A stretch of 45,444 nt of DNA from the NCBI GenBank assembly GCA_018659375.1, contig JABJMO010000004.1, positions 1 through 45,444 on the forward strand, written 5' to 3'. The notes below the pieces were generated by a model. The model ran no database searches, was not told where the DNA came from, and saw only the letters and a list, made by a program, of their open reading frames with translations. The DNA comes from Methanobacteriota archaeon (GTDB taxonomy: Archaea; Thermoplasmatota; Poseidoniia; Poseidoniales; Poseidoniaceae). Made by a program: the position numbers and the translations under genes. Of this stretch, positions 26,322 through 35,887 are shown piece after piece. Within the stretch, counting starts at the first letter, position 1. Every line of letters begins with the position of its first letter.

Positions 26322-26906
26322 ATGGTAGTTAGTATCGAAGAATTACGCATGACTGCAATGAATCTGCGTAAGGAAGGTTTGAACAGTCAACAGATTGCAG
26401 ATGAATTATCACTCTCGCAGGACACCATTTCATGGCTATTAGCCGGTAGCAAAGGCGAAGAAAGACCTAGTGATGTAAGAATTGGTTGGCGTACCATTGG
26501 CGTCAGACCAACAAGGATTTCTGCAGTTGGAACCATAATGGCAGATGTAGCAGATGAAGAGTTAGGGTTTGAAAATATTGACACAATCGTTGGTATTTCA
26601 ATTAATGGCATATCATTTGCTCACGAAGTTGCTAGAATATTGGATTGTGAATTCACAGTGTTTAGAACAACTGACATTGGAGATGGGTCTGGTTCTTTGT
26701 CCAATAAATACGGACAAGTTTCTGGAAAAAAAGTAGTGATTATTGACGATGTATTGTCTACTGGAAAAACCATGGTAAAAACCATAAATGCTATCAAGGC
26801 AGCCGGTGGAGAAGTAGTATTAGTAACAGTTCTAGTAAACAAGACAATGCGAAATGAAATCGAAGACGTACCTCTCAGGGGCGTTATACGAGCAGTTTCT
26901 GTTTGA
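26322..26906 (+). CDS. gfcR: HTH-PRTase transcriptional regulator (GfcR-like)
   Basis: 194-aa protein with an N-terminal helix-turn-helix (about 5-45, LRKEGLNSQQIADELSLSQD followed by TISWLL) fused to an orotate-phosphoribosyltransferase-like domain with the PRPP loop VVIIDDVLSTGKTM. This is the architecture of GfcR, a haloarchaeal sugar-metabolism regulator, also found under the name PyrE-like regulator. Whether it retains catalysis is not clear. ATG 26322 is preferred over 26292 because the upstream palindrome falls between. Four-base-scale coupling with lysS: its TGA is embedded in the GAGGTGAT ribosome site of that gene. Confidence 0.8.
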   Translation: MVVSIEELRMTAMNLRKEGLNSQQIADELSLSQDTISWLLAGSKGEERPSDVRIGWRTIGVRPTRISAVGTIMADVADEELGFENIDTIVGISINGISFAHEVARILDCEFTVFRTTDIGDGSGSLSNKYGQVSGKKVVIIDDVLSTGKTMVKTINAIKAAGGEVVLVTVLVNKTMRNEIEDVPLRGVIRAVSV

Positions 26907-26915
26907 GGTGATTAT

Positions 26916-28517
26916 ATGCACTGGGCTGATGTTGTTGCCCTAAATTTGGCTAGGCGTGGCGATAAACATATTGTGTCAACTGGAATTACTCCTAGCGGAG
27001 AATTTCACATTGGCCATCTTCGAGAAATTCTTACTGGGGACATGATTGCCCGTGCAGCAAGTGATTCTGGACTTGATGTTGATTTCATTTTCATTGTTGA
27101 TGATGCTGACCCTCTCCGCCGAGTATACCCTTTCCTAGACGAAGAGTATGCAAAATTTATCGGCCACCAAATTGGTGACATCCCGGCTCCTAAAGCAGAT
27201 GGAAAACCAGATTACCAAAGTTATGAAAGCACCGGTTGGAACTATGCTGATCACTTCTTAAATCCCTTTTTAGACGCTCTAGCCACCATCGGAGTAAGGC
27301 CAAGAATCGTCAAAAATTTGGCGTCATATAAATCTGGAAAATTTACCGAATGTGCCAAAATTGCTTGTGATAATTCGGATAAAATAAAAGAAATTATTGA
27401 ACGAGTTTCTGGCCGCGAATTACCAGCTAATTGGTTTCCTTGGAGTCCTTTGAATTCGAACGGTTCTCTGGAGGGTGTTTCAGTCACTGGCTATGAATTT
27501 CCATTAGTACACTATGCCGATGCAGATGGCAATACTGGTTCATCAGATTTAACCAAAGGTGAAGGGAAACTCCCCTGGAGGATAGATTGGCCCGCTAAAT
27601 GGTCTTGGATTGGAGTTACCTGCGAGGCTTTTGGCAAGGATCATGGCGCGTCTGGCGGGTCGTATGATACCGGAAAAGAAATTTCTCAATTGTTCGGATA
27701 TGACGCACCACAGCCGTTGGTTTACGAATGGATTAGCCTAAAAGGGAAAGGAGCGATGTCCTCGTCCTCTGGCAATACAATCGGTCCAATGGAAGCCTTA
27801 CAATTAGTTCCTCCTGAAATTTTGAGGTATTTGATTGCCCAATCTAAGCCTAACAAAGCAATAGAATTTGATGCAGGCATGAGTTTAGTCAATTTAGCAG
27901 ATGATTATGAAAGAAATTCGCTGAGGGATTTTGATGATGAACTTGCTGATGAAAATCTTTCGCGCAGAAGGCGTGTACAAATTGAAGATGCCCAAGTTGC
28001 CATAAAACTTTCAACAATTGGTGAAACTGGTAAATCGAATAATTCTACTGTTTCCTTTAGACACTTAGCACTGCTTGCGCAAACTAAATTAGAAGACCAA
28101 TTGGTTTGGGAAAGTCTTGGATTTACCAAGGATAGCCAGCCATCTGACTTGCTAAGAGACAGATTAGAGAAAATGCGTACTTGGATAAGTTCTGAACATT
28201 TCCCAGATGAAATGAAAATAGTTATGATTGAACATGTTCCGGAAAATTTACTAAATGAATTAGTTGAAGAAGAAATCCAAGTTTTGAATAAATTGACTGA
28301 GTTACTTGAGCATTGTGAATGGTCAAGTGAAAGAATTAGCAACTGCATTGTTGAATCCGCTAAATCTTTAGATAAATCTCCAAGGTTGGCATATAATGTA
28401 TCATATGCCTGCTTAATGGGTAGTAAAAAGGGACCACGTCTTGCCCCAATCTTGACTGAACTGCCTAAATCCAAAATAATCAATCAACTAAGGCGTTGTA
28501 TCGAATTCATTCAGTAA
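26916..28517 (+). CDS. lysS: Lysyl-tRNA synthetase, class I
   Basis: Class I LysRS, the archaeal type unrelated to bacterial LysRS2; 533 aa. HIGH is literally HIGH (31-34, EFHIGHLRE); the KMSKS equivalent is AMSSSSGN, about residue 285. An alpha-helical anticodon region forms the C-terminus. The start has GAGGTGATTAT directly upstream, overlapping the stop of the regulator gene. Full length, no missing motif. Confidence 0.96.
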   Translation: MHWADVVALNLARRGDKHIVSTGITPSGEFHIGHLREILTGDMIARAASDSGLDVDFIFIVDDADPLRRVYPFLDEEYAKFIGHQIGDIPAPKADGKPDYQSYESTGWNYADHFLNPFLDALATIGVRPRIVKNLASYKSGKFTECAKIACDNSDKIKEIIERVSGRELPANWFPWSPLNSNGSLEGVSVTGYEFPLVHYADADGNTGSSDLTKGEGKLPWRIDWPAKWSWIGVTCEAFGKDHGASGGSYDTGKEISQLFGYDAPQPLVYEWISLKGKGAMSSSSGNTIGPMEALQLVPPEILRYLIAQSKPNKAIEFDAGMSLVNLADDYERNSLRDFDDELADENLSRRRRVQIEDAQVAIKLSTIGETGKSNNSTVSFRHLALLAQTKLEDQLVWESLGFTKDSQPSDLLRDRLEKMRTWISSEHFPDEMKIVMIEHVPENLLNELVEEEIQVLNKLTELLEHCEWSSERISNCIVESAKSLDKSPRLAYNVSYACLMGSKKGPRLAPILTELPKSKIINQLRRCIEFIQ

Positions 28518-28570
28518 CCTCACAATAGCCTAAAATTGACTATTTCACTCCGTACCATTCAAATGTCAGG

Positions 28571-28582
28571 GGGATTCATCCC
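28571..28582 (+). other. Short inverted repeat near a start codon
   Basis: GGGAT-TC-ATCCC, ending 5 nt before the ATG at 28588. In mRNA it would form a small hairpin at the ribosome landing zone. The two-base loop is too tight, so a cruciform/protein site or chance is as likely. Confidence 0.25.
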
Positions 28583-28587
28583 TCGTT

Positions 28588-29841
28588 ATGGCCGGGGTTT
28601 ACTGTCCTACCTGCGAAGCAGATGTCGAACCTGCTGCTAAATTTTGTTTATCATGTGGACATGATATGGATGTTCAAGGTCCAATTACCTCTACTGGACA
28701 CGATTTAAATCAACTCAAAGCAGTTATTAGAATGCGTGAAGATCTGTCTATGGCTGAAAAGTTTGACATGATTGCTAAAATCGAAGAAGGCGCAAATCCA
28801 ATAAAATTGGGAATTGCAGCGCCAGCAGAAGGAGAAAACTTCGACTTGTCTGACGCATTTGGAAATGTAGAACTTGAATCCCCAGGCGTAAATGTAACGA
28901 TGGATTGGGGCAAGTCACCAGCAGCCAATGCTGCGGTTAGAGCGGTAGTTAGGGGAACTAGTGCTTGGGATTTAATTCAAGATGGAAAACTAGATCTCAA
29001 TGAAGGCATGTTTAGAACCGCCATGGACACTGGAATGGAAGCATCAACACACATTCACGATGTTGCAAGTGGAGAACATGAAGGAATAGATCCTGACGCA
29101 ATGAGAGCAATACCAGTACTAAAGCCTCCAAAGCGGAGCTTTTGCCCAAGATGCGGCTCAGACATTCATGCTAATACAATGCTACAATGGCGAAAATGGC
29201 GAGATTCAGCCAGTGAAGTAGTGTCAATGCAACTTGAAGCTTCAATGGAAACTGCACTTATTCAAGTGGCATCTCATTATATCAATGTCATGCAGGCATT
29301 GCAGGATGAGCGAGATGATGCTTGGACAAAAATTGAAAAATCAGACCCGGCTTTAATTGAAGAAAAACTGCGAGATAAACTAGAGAAAACCATTCGTAAG
29401 GAATTAGAAAAGGAAATACGGGCTGAACTAGAAGAAGAGTTTTCTGGCAGGGAAGTTTCTTCTGTTGCTAAGAAAGATGAAAAACCAGCCGCCAAACAAT
29501 CAACTGATAAAAAGCCGGCAAAGAAGGAGACTAAACCTAAGCCTAAACCAAAGAAGAGTGGCGGAATGTTTGGCAGTAAGAAAATCAAAAGAAAGTACGA
29601 AGGTGAAGAAGGAGGCAAAGTTGATTGGTTCTTAAAAGACGCTTTGGACACAATCTACGATCCGCATGGGACTGGTAAGGTACTCAAGCCCGCAACTATT
29701 CTTGCCAGATCATCTGAAGGCAATGTCAGAGTTAGAGATGTAGTACGGGTGTACAGTTCAGAAGGCGAAGATGGAATTAGTGAACTTGCCTTGACTAGCC
29801 CGTTCACTAGATACATTATCGAAGCTTTTGATGCATGTTAA
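28588..29841 (+). CDS. Zinc-ribbon hypothetical protein with Lys-rich linker
   Basis: Not recognised. The 417-aa protein opens with a full zinc ribbon (C6, C9, C20, C23), has a CPRC half-site near 189, a long helical/coiled segment (about 210-290, KLEKTIRKELEKEIRAELEE), a KP-rich low-complexity linker (about 297-330) and a C-terminal globular domain of about 80 residues. No membrane segment. It could be a cytoplasmic scaffold or nucleic-acid-associated protein; nothing in the neighbours (lysS before, carB convergent after) decides. Ends 2 nt before the carB stop. Confidence 0.65.
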   Translation: MAGVYCPTCEADVEPAAKFCLSCGHDMDVQGPITSTGHDLNQLKAVIRMREDLSMAEKFDMIAKIEEGANPIKLGIAAPAEGENFDLSDAFGNVELESPGVNVTMDWGKSPAANAAVRAVVRGTSAWDLIQDGKLDLNEGMFRTAMDTGMEASTHIHDVASGEHEGIDPDAMRAIPVLKPPKRSFCPRCGSDIHANTMLQWRKWRDSASEVVSMQLEASMETALIQVASHYINVMQALQDERDDAWTKIEKSDPALIEEKLRDKLEKTIRKELEKEIRAELEEEFSGREVSSVAKKDEKPAAKQSTDKKPAKKETKPKPKPKKSGGMFGSKKIKRKYEGEEGGKVDWFLKDALDTIYDPHGTGKVLKPATILARSSEGNVRVRDVVRVYSSEGEDGISELALTSPFTRYIIEAFDAC

Positions 29842-29843
29842 TA

Positions 29844-32800
29844 CTAATAGTTGACTTGTAACCTAACTGGTTCCATTTCACCTTTCATCATTGCCGCAAT
29901 TGCTGCAACTTCCATTACAGCTCCCCTTATAGTAGTAACAAATGGAATGTTTAACTCAACAGCAAGTCTTCTCATCATATTACCGTCTCTAACAGCACCT
30001 CCTGAAATTGTTGGTACGTTTACAATGAAGGATATTTTACCCTGCCTCATTAAGTCTAATGCATCGGGATGCATTCTCTCCATGATACGATAGACAACCT
30101 CTACGGGAACTTCATTCTCCCTTAGTATATCAGCAGTTCCCGGAGTCGCATAAATAACAAAACCAAGCTCGATTAAATCTTTAGCGATTGAGACAAGCTT
30201 TGGTTTATCATCATCTCGCACAGTCAGATATACACCACCACCTTGTGCAACTGGAACTTCTGTTGCTAAACGTGCCTTTAGATAAGCCACATCTGCATTA
30301 GCATGAGAACCAAATACTTCTCCCGTAGATTTCATTTCAGGACCAGGTGCGGGGTCAAGCCCTCGTAATTTGATAAATGGGAATACTGGCGCTTTAACAC
30401 AAACCTTTCCGGATGTTCTAACTGGTATTGTTTGTTTAGATAATGGAATACCAATAGTGATTTTTGCCGCTATACGAGCCAATGGTAAACCAGATGATTT
30501 AGCCACAAATGGTACGGTTCGTGATGACCGTGGATTAACTTCCAAAACATATAGAACGTCACCTTGAATGGCAAATTGTATATTGTAGCACCCGATAATA
30601 TTGAGTCCTAAACCGATTTTAATGGTTTGTTCTCTAATCAATTCTAACATCTTATCTGAAATATTTTGTGTAGGTATGAAGCATGTAGAATCTCCTGAAT
30701 GAATGCCTGCCTCCTCAAGGTGTTCCATAATAGCCCCAATGAGTACATCTTTACCGTCAGAGGCAGCATCAACATCAATTTCTGTTGCATGTCCAAGATA
30801 CTCGTCAACAAGTAGCGGTTTATCGGGAGCAAGATATGCCTCTGCTAGATAAGCATCCAGTTGTTCATCATTGGACAGAATCTCCATACCTCTGCCTCCC
30901 AAAACGTAGGACGGTCTAATCAGAACTGGATAACCTATTTTCTCAACAGCATTTCTTACATCATTTGACGTTAGTCCTGTTGCGCCTCTGGGCATTGTAA
31001 GACCTGCCCGTTTAGCGAACTTTTCAAATCGTTCTCTATCGCTTGCCTCATCGATTGCATCACATGAAGTACCAGCAATTTTCAAATTTAATCCCGATTT
31101 TACTAGTTCGGGTAGGCGTTTCTCAAGCGGCTGAGAAAGATTAATTGCTGTTTGTCCACCAAATTGTAGCAAAATAGCATGTGCTTGTTCTCTAAGCAAA
31201 ACCTCAGTTACACATTCTAGTGTAAGTGGTTCAAAGTAAAGTCGATCAGAAGTATCAAAATCAGTAGAAACTGTTTCAGGATTATTATTGATTAGAATTG
31301 CATCCTTACCTGCCTCTCTGATAGCCATTACAGCATGAACACAACCGTAGTCAAATTCAATTCCTTGACCAATTCGTATTGGTCCACTACCAATTGCCAC
31401 ATATCGCTCTTTCTCCATTTTACTCAAGTTTGGAACGTGGTCAATTCCTTGCTTGGTATTTGGCTCATAAGTCGAATAATAATAAGGAGTTTTAGCAGCA
31501 AACTCTGCAGCACATGAATCAACCATTCGATAGTTGGGGTGCAGTGAGAGTGAGTGCCTTCTACGCATCACTGAATCCTCATCCCTACCCCTTGGCAACG
31601 ACTTATATCCTTCCGGTGGAAATGAATTTAGTGCGTCTGCAATGTGTGAATCTGCGAAACCCTTAGATTTCCACTTGCGCAATAATTCCACATCGATTTC
31701 AGTTGGATTACAGGATAAAGTCACCATTTCTTTTTCCATTTGGGCAATTTTTTCGAAGCGGTATAAAAACCATCGAGTGATTCTTGTTATTTCGTGAACT
31801 TGCTCAACACTCCATCCTCTTCTGAAGGCTTCAATCAGCGCACCCATTCTTCGATCTGTGGCAATTTTACACCAATCTACAAGAGTTGCATCAGGGAGAG
31901 GTTCGTTGGCTCTTTCAGCCATGGTGTCTCCTTCTGATTCGTCTGCTTTGGTTAATGGTCTTGGATGAGGGCAGCCTTGTTCTAATGAAGCCCATGCTTT
32001 GAGAAAAGCTTCCTCGAAGTTTCGACCAATAGCCATTACTTCCCCGGTAGACTTCATTGAAGTACCAAGTGTTCTATCTGCTGTTCTAAATTTGTCAAAT
32101 GGCCATCTAGGTATCTTAACTACACAGTAATCCAAAGTAGGTTCAAATGCTGCAGTAGTACCATCACCAGTGATTGGATTGGGCAATTCATCAAGCGTAT
32201 AACCGACCGCGATTTTAGCCGCGATACGAGCAATTGGATAGCCCGTTGCTTTACTGGCAAGTGCTGACGAACGTGACACTCGAGGATTCACCTCAATGAC
32301 TCTTATTTCACCTGTGAACTGATTAAAGGCAAACTGTACATTACAACCTCCTTTGATATTTAATGCACGAATAAGTCTCAATGCTTGGTCTCGTAAAATC
32401 TGATGATCTTGATCGGAAAATGATTGTAATGGGGCCACAACAGTAGACTCGCCCGTATGGACTCCCATTGGGTCAATATTCTCCATTGTACAAACAATAA
32501 TCGCATTATCGGCTTCATCTCTCATGACTTCGTATTCGAGTTCTTGCCAACCAAGTATGGACTCTTCGATTAACACTTGGTTAATTCTTGAGTTGCGCAG
32601 ACCAAGGGTGGCTATTTCCACTAATTCACCAACATTCCACGCAGTACCTCCACCCAAACCACCCAAAGTAAAGGCTGGCCTGATTAACAATGGCCAAGTT
32701 CCGATCTGTTCAGCAGCAGAAATCACTTCTTCCATTGATTTACAAGCAATAGCCTCACTGATTGGTAGGTTAATCGAATCACAAACCTTGTTGAACAAAT

Positions 32801-33188
32801 CTCTATCCTCTGCTTTATCAATTGCCTCTAAATCAGACCCAATTAATTCAACACCAAGTTCGTCTAGAACTCCTAAGTGAGCTAATTCACTGGCGATATT
32901 TAGCGCAGTTTGTCCGCCCATTCCGGCTAGAAGTGCGCATGGCTTTTCAATCTCTAATATTCGCTTTATAGAAGAGGATAATAACGGTTCAATGTACACT
33001 TTATCGGCCATCTCAGGGTCATTCTGTATAGTTGCTGGATTTGAATTTACCAAAATTACCTCATATCCATCTTCCCTTAGCGCCCTTACTGCTTGACTTC
33101 CCGAGAAGTCAAACTCTGCGGCTTGACCAATCTTAATTGGCCCGCTACCCAGTACCATGATAGACTTCAAATCATCTCTTCTTGGCAA
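29844..33188 (-). CDS. carB: Carbamoyl-phosphate synthase large subunit
   Basis: Forms carbamoyl phosphate from bicarbonate, ATP and ammonia supplied by CarA, for pyrimidine and arginine synthesis; 1114 aa. Two duplicated ATP-grasp halves are seen (GSGPIKIGQAAEFDFSG in the first, GSGPIRIGQGIEFDYG in the second), then a C-terminal allosteric MGS-like domain (YATPGTADIL). The start is TTG 33188, directly after the carA TAA; the following PRRDDLKSIMVLGSGP matches the family start, ruling out the later ATG. About 40 residues longer than the usual 1070, partly through an insertion near 415-435. Confidence 0.96.
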   Translation of the reverse strand: MPRRDDLKSIMVLGSGPIKIGQAAEFDFSGSQAVRALREDGYEVILVNSNPATIQNDPEMADKVYIEPLLSSSIKRILEIEKPCALLAGMGGQTALNIASELAHLGVLDELGVELIGSDLEAIDKAEDRDLFNKVCDSINLPISEAIACKSMEEVISAAEQIGTWPLLIRPAFTLGGLGGGTAWNVGELVEIATLGLRNSRINQVLIEESILGWQELEYEVMRDEADNAIIVCTMENIDPMGVHTGESTVVAPLQSFSDQDHQILRDQALRLIRALNIKGGCNVQFAFNQFTGEIRVIEVNPRVSRSSALASKATGYPIARIAAKIAVGYTLDELPNPITGDGTTAAFEPTLDYCVVKIPRWPFDKFRTADRTLGTSMKSTGEVMAIGRNFEEAFLKAWASLEQGCPHPRPLTKADESEGDTMAERANEPLPDATLVDWCKIATDRRMGALIEAFRRGWSVEQVHEITRITRWFLYRFEKIAQMEKEMVTLSCNPTEIDVELLRKWKSKGFADSHIADALNSFPPEGYKSLPRGRDEDSVMRRRHSLSLHPNYRMVDSCAAEFAAKTPYYYSTYEPNTKQGIDHVPNLSKMEKERYVAIGSGPIRIGQGIEFDYGCVHAVMAIREAGKDAILINNNPETVSTDFDTSDRLYFEPLTLECVTEVLLREQAHAILLQFGGQTAINLSQPLEKRLPELVKSGLNLKIAGTSCDAIDEASDRERFEKFAKRAGLTMPRGATGLTSNDVRNAVEKIGYPVLIRPSYVLGGRGMEILSNDEQLDAYLAEAYLAPDKPLLVDEYLGHATEIDVDAASDGKDVLIGAIMEHLEEAGIHSGDSTCFIPTQNISDKMLELIREQTIKIGLGLNIIGCYNIQFAIQGDVLYVLEVNPRSSRTVPFVAKSSGLPLARIAAKITIGIPLSKQTIPVRTSGKVCVKAPVFPFIKLRGLDPAPGPEMKSTGEVFGSHANADVAYLKARLATEVPVAQGGGVYLTVRDDDKPKLVSIAKDLIELGFVIYATPGTADILRENEVPVEVVYRIMERMHPDALDLMRQGKISFIVNVPTISGGAVRDGNMMRRLAVELNIPFVTTIRGAVMEVAAIAAMMKGEMEPVRLQVNY

Positions 33189-34493
33189 TTAAATAACCCC
33201 CAAATGATTGTCGACAATTTTCTTGAAACGAGCAAATAATCCTGCAGCATCGTGTGGCCCTGGGCAAGCCTCAGGGTGGAACTGTACGGTGAAACAAGGC
33301 TTGTCAATCACATCAAGACCCTCTACTGTTTTGTCATTAGCATTGATATAGCGAACTTTTACTTCCTGCCCATGGAGATTTTCAACTTCGGAAGAAGTTG
33401 CCCCCGAAGGGTGTGCTGCAAGCATTCCTGACTCTGGGTCGGCAACTGCAAAACCATGGTTTTGGCTGGTGATTAACACTTTACCACTCACTAAATCAAC
33501 CACTGGTTGATTAGCACCACGATGACCGTAACGCATCTTGTAGGTTTTCAAACCAGATGCTAAACCCATCAATTGATGGCCAAGACAGATTCCCATAACC
33601 GGGTATCCTGATTCTACTGCCTTAGCGAGAGTCTCTTTAGCCATTGAAGCTTTTCCTGGATGAGCGGGGTCCCCTGGCCCGTTAGAGCAGAATAAAGCGT
33701 CAATTTGATAGTCATTTGTTAGGGTTGAGAAATTTGTATCAGGAGGACACCATATTACCTCAAAATATTGACAAAGACTACGTAGAATATTGTACTTTAT
33801 TCCACAATCTAATGCTGCTAAACGAGGTTTTCTACGACCGAAATCATCGCAAGAACCCTCATTTAACATGATAGCTTGATCTATGGAAACTAAATCTACC
33901 AAATCATCTAGTTCCGGCGATGTTAATTCTGACAACCGGGCCTTGAGCATATCTTCTTTATCAAGCGGGCCAAATACGCACAAAACCGTGCCAAGTTCTC
34001 TAACATTCTTGGTAATGGCTCTAGTATCGATGTTTTCTATACCAGGAATATTATGCAGGCGCAAAAAGTCATTTACGGTTGCGACCGAATCTCTATGGTC
34101 GGGTTGTTTCATCGCATGCCTTACGACAACACCTCTAGGCCAGACGGAAGAAGATTCTGAGCGATTTATATGAACACCATAATTACCAATTAACGGGTAG
34201 GTAAAAGTCAAAACTTGTCCAGCAAACGATGGGTCTGTCAAAGATTCTTGATATCCCATCATCCCAGTAGTGAAAACTAACTCCCCTTCACCAATTTTGT
34301 CTGCACCAAATAAATCTCCTTCATAACGACCTCCATCTGCTGTTAGAAGGAGGCCTGGACCACTGGCCTGTGGATAAAATTCAGCATCATTTAACAAGCC
34401 GTCTGCCGCATCGATAAAACTTGGATAATTGGAAATATTTTGATTTGGTGAGCCCGGGCAGAAACTACCGGCGGCTCCCAAAGGCATCGACAT
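33189..34493 (-). CDS. carA: Carbamoyl-phosphate synthase small subunit
   Basis: Glutaminase subunit; class I amidotransferase domain with the catalytic Cys in GICLGHQ (near 304) and His/Glu in QFHPEACPGP. 434 aa, about 45 more than usual because of an N-terminal extension before LLLTADGGRYEG. ATG 34493 is supported by an AT-rich TATA-like AAATAATAATT at 34517-34527, about 29 nt upstream, fitting a leaderless transcript; an internal TTG is the only other candidate. carA and carB form one operon with no gap. Confidence 0.94.
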   Translation of the reverse strand: MSMPLGAAGSFCPGSPNQNISNYPSFIDAADGLLNDAEFYPQASGPGLLLTADGGRYEGDLFGADKIGEGELVFTTGMMGYQESLTDPSFAGQVLTFTYPLIGNYGVHINRSESSSVWPRGVVVRHAMKQPDHRDSVATVNDFLRLHNIPGIENIDTRAITKNVRELGTVLCVFGPLDKEDMLKARLSELTSPELDDLVDLVSIDQAIMLNEGSCDDFGRRKPRLAALDCGIKYNILRSLCQYFEVIWCPPDTNFSTLTNDYQIDALFCSNGPGDPAHPGKASMAKETLAKAVESGYPVMGICLGHQLMGLASGLKTYKMRYGHRGANQPVVDLVSGKVLITSQNHGFAVADPESGMLAAHPSGATSSEVENLHGQEVKVRYINANDKTVEGLDVIDKPCFTVQFHPEACPGPHDAAGLFARFKKIVDNHLGVI

Positions 34494-34516
34494 TAAACTC
34501 TGTCAAAAATGGACTC

Positions 34517-34527
34517 AAATAATAATT
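34517..34527 (-). promoter_or_regulatory. Putative carAB TATA box
   Basis: AT-rich AAATAATAATT (plus-strand reading) centred about 29 nt upstream of the carA ATG. The whole 34494-34621 gap otherwise holds nothing recognisable, and no attenuator or leader was seen. Confidence 0.4.
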
Positions 34528-34621
34528 GGGATTGATGAAATTAATTCCAAGAGCGTTGATATGAAGTATAGTTGGAAACATTAAGCAGAATCAAAAACTA
34601 ATAAGTATTTACTAACTAACT

Positions 34622-35170
34622 TTACTGTTTGACTTCTTTAACGTCTTTCCCACTCTTAGAAGGGTGAATAACTAACTTTGCATTTGGAAATTCTTGGTTA
34701 AAACCCTCGCCATCGGTCAAGGCGTCAAGAAATAGTGCCAAAGCCGCTACTTCTGAATGGGGTTGATTGCCCACCGCAATATTATAATCACTAATCTTGA
34801 AGATTTCGCCTGGAACTTTGGCCCCTCCAACAATGACAATCACTCCGTTTTCAGTTGGTATGCTTGGGATGGTGGATTTGAAGGGTTCGCCATACATAGT
34901 CAAATGGACAATTGTGGGTCTATCTCCTTCACTATTGACAATGTTTCTTAGAAATTTTAGAGGCCTTTTTTCATAGCGGCAATCTAATGCATCTCCAAAT
35001 CTTTCATTTACCGAAACTACATTTTCAAAAAGTTTGTCATCCTCATCTCCAGCTAGTAGAAATTTACTAGCGCCCATTGCTCTGCTTACCAAAGCTAGGT
35101 GAGTAGTAATTCTTGGGTCACGCCCTCTACGGTGACCCAGTCTTAGAACTTCTATATCGATAGTAGACAT
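34622..35170 (-). CDS. trm56: tRNA (cytidine-56-2'-O)-methyltransferase
   Basis: Archaeal Trm56 SPOUT methyltransferase modifying C56 in the T loop, 182 aa. N-terminal EVLRLGHRRGRDPRITTHLA is nearly the family consensus; HLTMYG and VGGAKVP belong to the SAM-binding knot. Normal length. The start is 20 nt after the end of the upstream membrane gene, so cotranscription is plausible. Confidence 0.93.
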   Translation of the reverse strand: MSTIDIEVLRLGHRRGRDPRITTHLALVSRAMGASKFLLAGDEDDKLFENVVSVNERFGDALDCRYEKRPLKFLRNIVNSEGDRPTIVHLTMYGEPFKSTIPSIPTENGVIVIVGGAKVPGEIFKISDYNIAVGNQPHSEVAALALFLDALTDGEGFNQEFPNAKLVIHPSKSGKDVKEVKQ

Positions 35171-35190
35171 CTCAACACCATGTTAGTGGC

Positions 35191-35835
35191 TTATGCTTCA
35201 TCAGAAACAAGCCCATTGCGGCCATCTTCACGCCCAGACGGCGGTGCGATTTCAAAGCCCTTTGAATCACAGAATTTTTTTAGCCAAGCAAGCAGAGAAG
35301 CGTCGACAAGTAAATGCGCACAGTAGGTAATTCCCAACCACAATAAGGCTAATCTTGCGGTACGCCAAACACCATCTGAAGAGGTTAATTCATCAGTCAA
35401 TAGTCCCAAAGCAATAGGCTCTAAGACATATAAGCAACAAAGAATTATCAGTGCCCCGGATAATAACGCAGGCGCAAGTTGACCTAATTCCCTGCTGAAG
35501 TCTCTCAGCAGAGAGGATAAAAGTCCCAAACCAATGACGGTAAGGGCAACTTCCGAAAAGTCTAGACTGAAAAAGGTTGAAACACCAGTTGAAAGATCAT
35601 CGCTACTAGTATCGACTGTCAGCCACCAAAACACCAATATTATTGTCCCTAGTCCGCCACTAAAATACGCTTTATTAGCAATCATTTTGAATATTGATGC
35701 GCGGTCTTCTGGCTTTAATCTAGTGATCAACCTATTTGCCAACTCTATGCTAGCTTCAGACATAGAGCCTAGAGAATCTTCAGCAGTTTCATCCGAAATG
35801 CTACCCACTGAATTCATAACATCTACATCCGACAT
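35191..35835 (-). CDS. Four-TM membrane protein, unknown
   Basis: About 214 aa from ATG 35835 (a TTG at 35865 would add ten residues). The first 60 residues are soluble and acidic; four membrane helices follow (beginning near FSGGLGTIILVFWWLTV, FSEVALTVIGLGLLSSLL, LLSGALIILCCLYVLEPIA and ALLWLGITYCAHLLVDASL), then a charged tail. No family recognised. Positioned upstream of trm56 and divergent from folP. Confidence 0.65.
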   Translation of the reverse strand: MSDVDVMNSVGSISDETAEDSLGSMSEASIELANRLITRLKPEDRASIFKMIANKAYFSGGLGTIILVFWWLTVDTSSDDLSTGVSTFFSLDFSEVALTVIGLGLLSSLLRDFSRELGQLAPALLSGALIILCCLYVLEPIALGLLTDELTSSDGVWRTARLALLWLGITYCAHLLVDASLLAWLKKFCDSKGFEIAPPSGREDGRNGLVSDEA

Positions 35836-35887
35836 TGAGCAACGTTGAAGGTCACAACTTATCAAATCTATCGAACTGGACGGCTTG

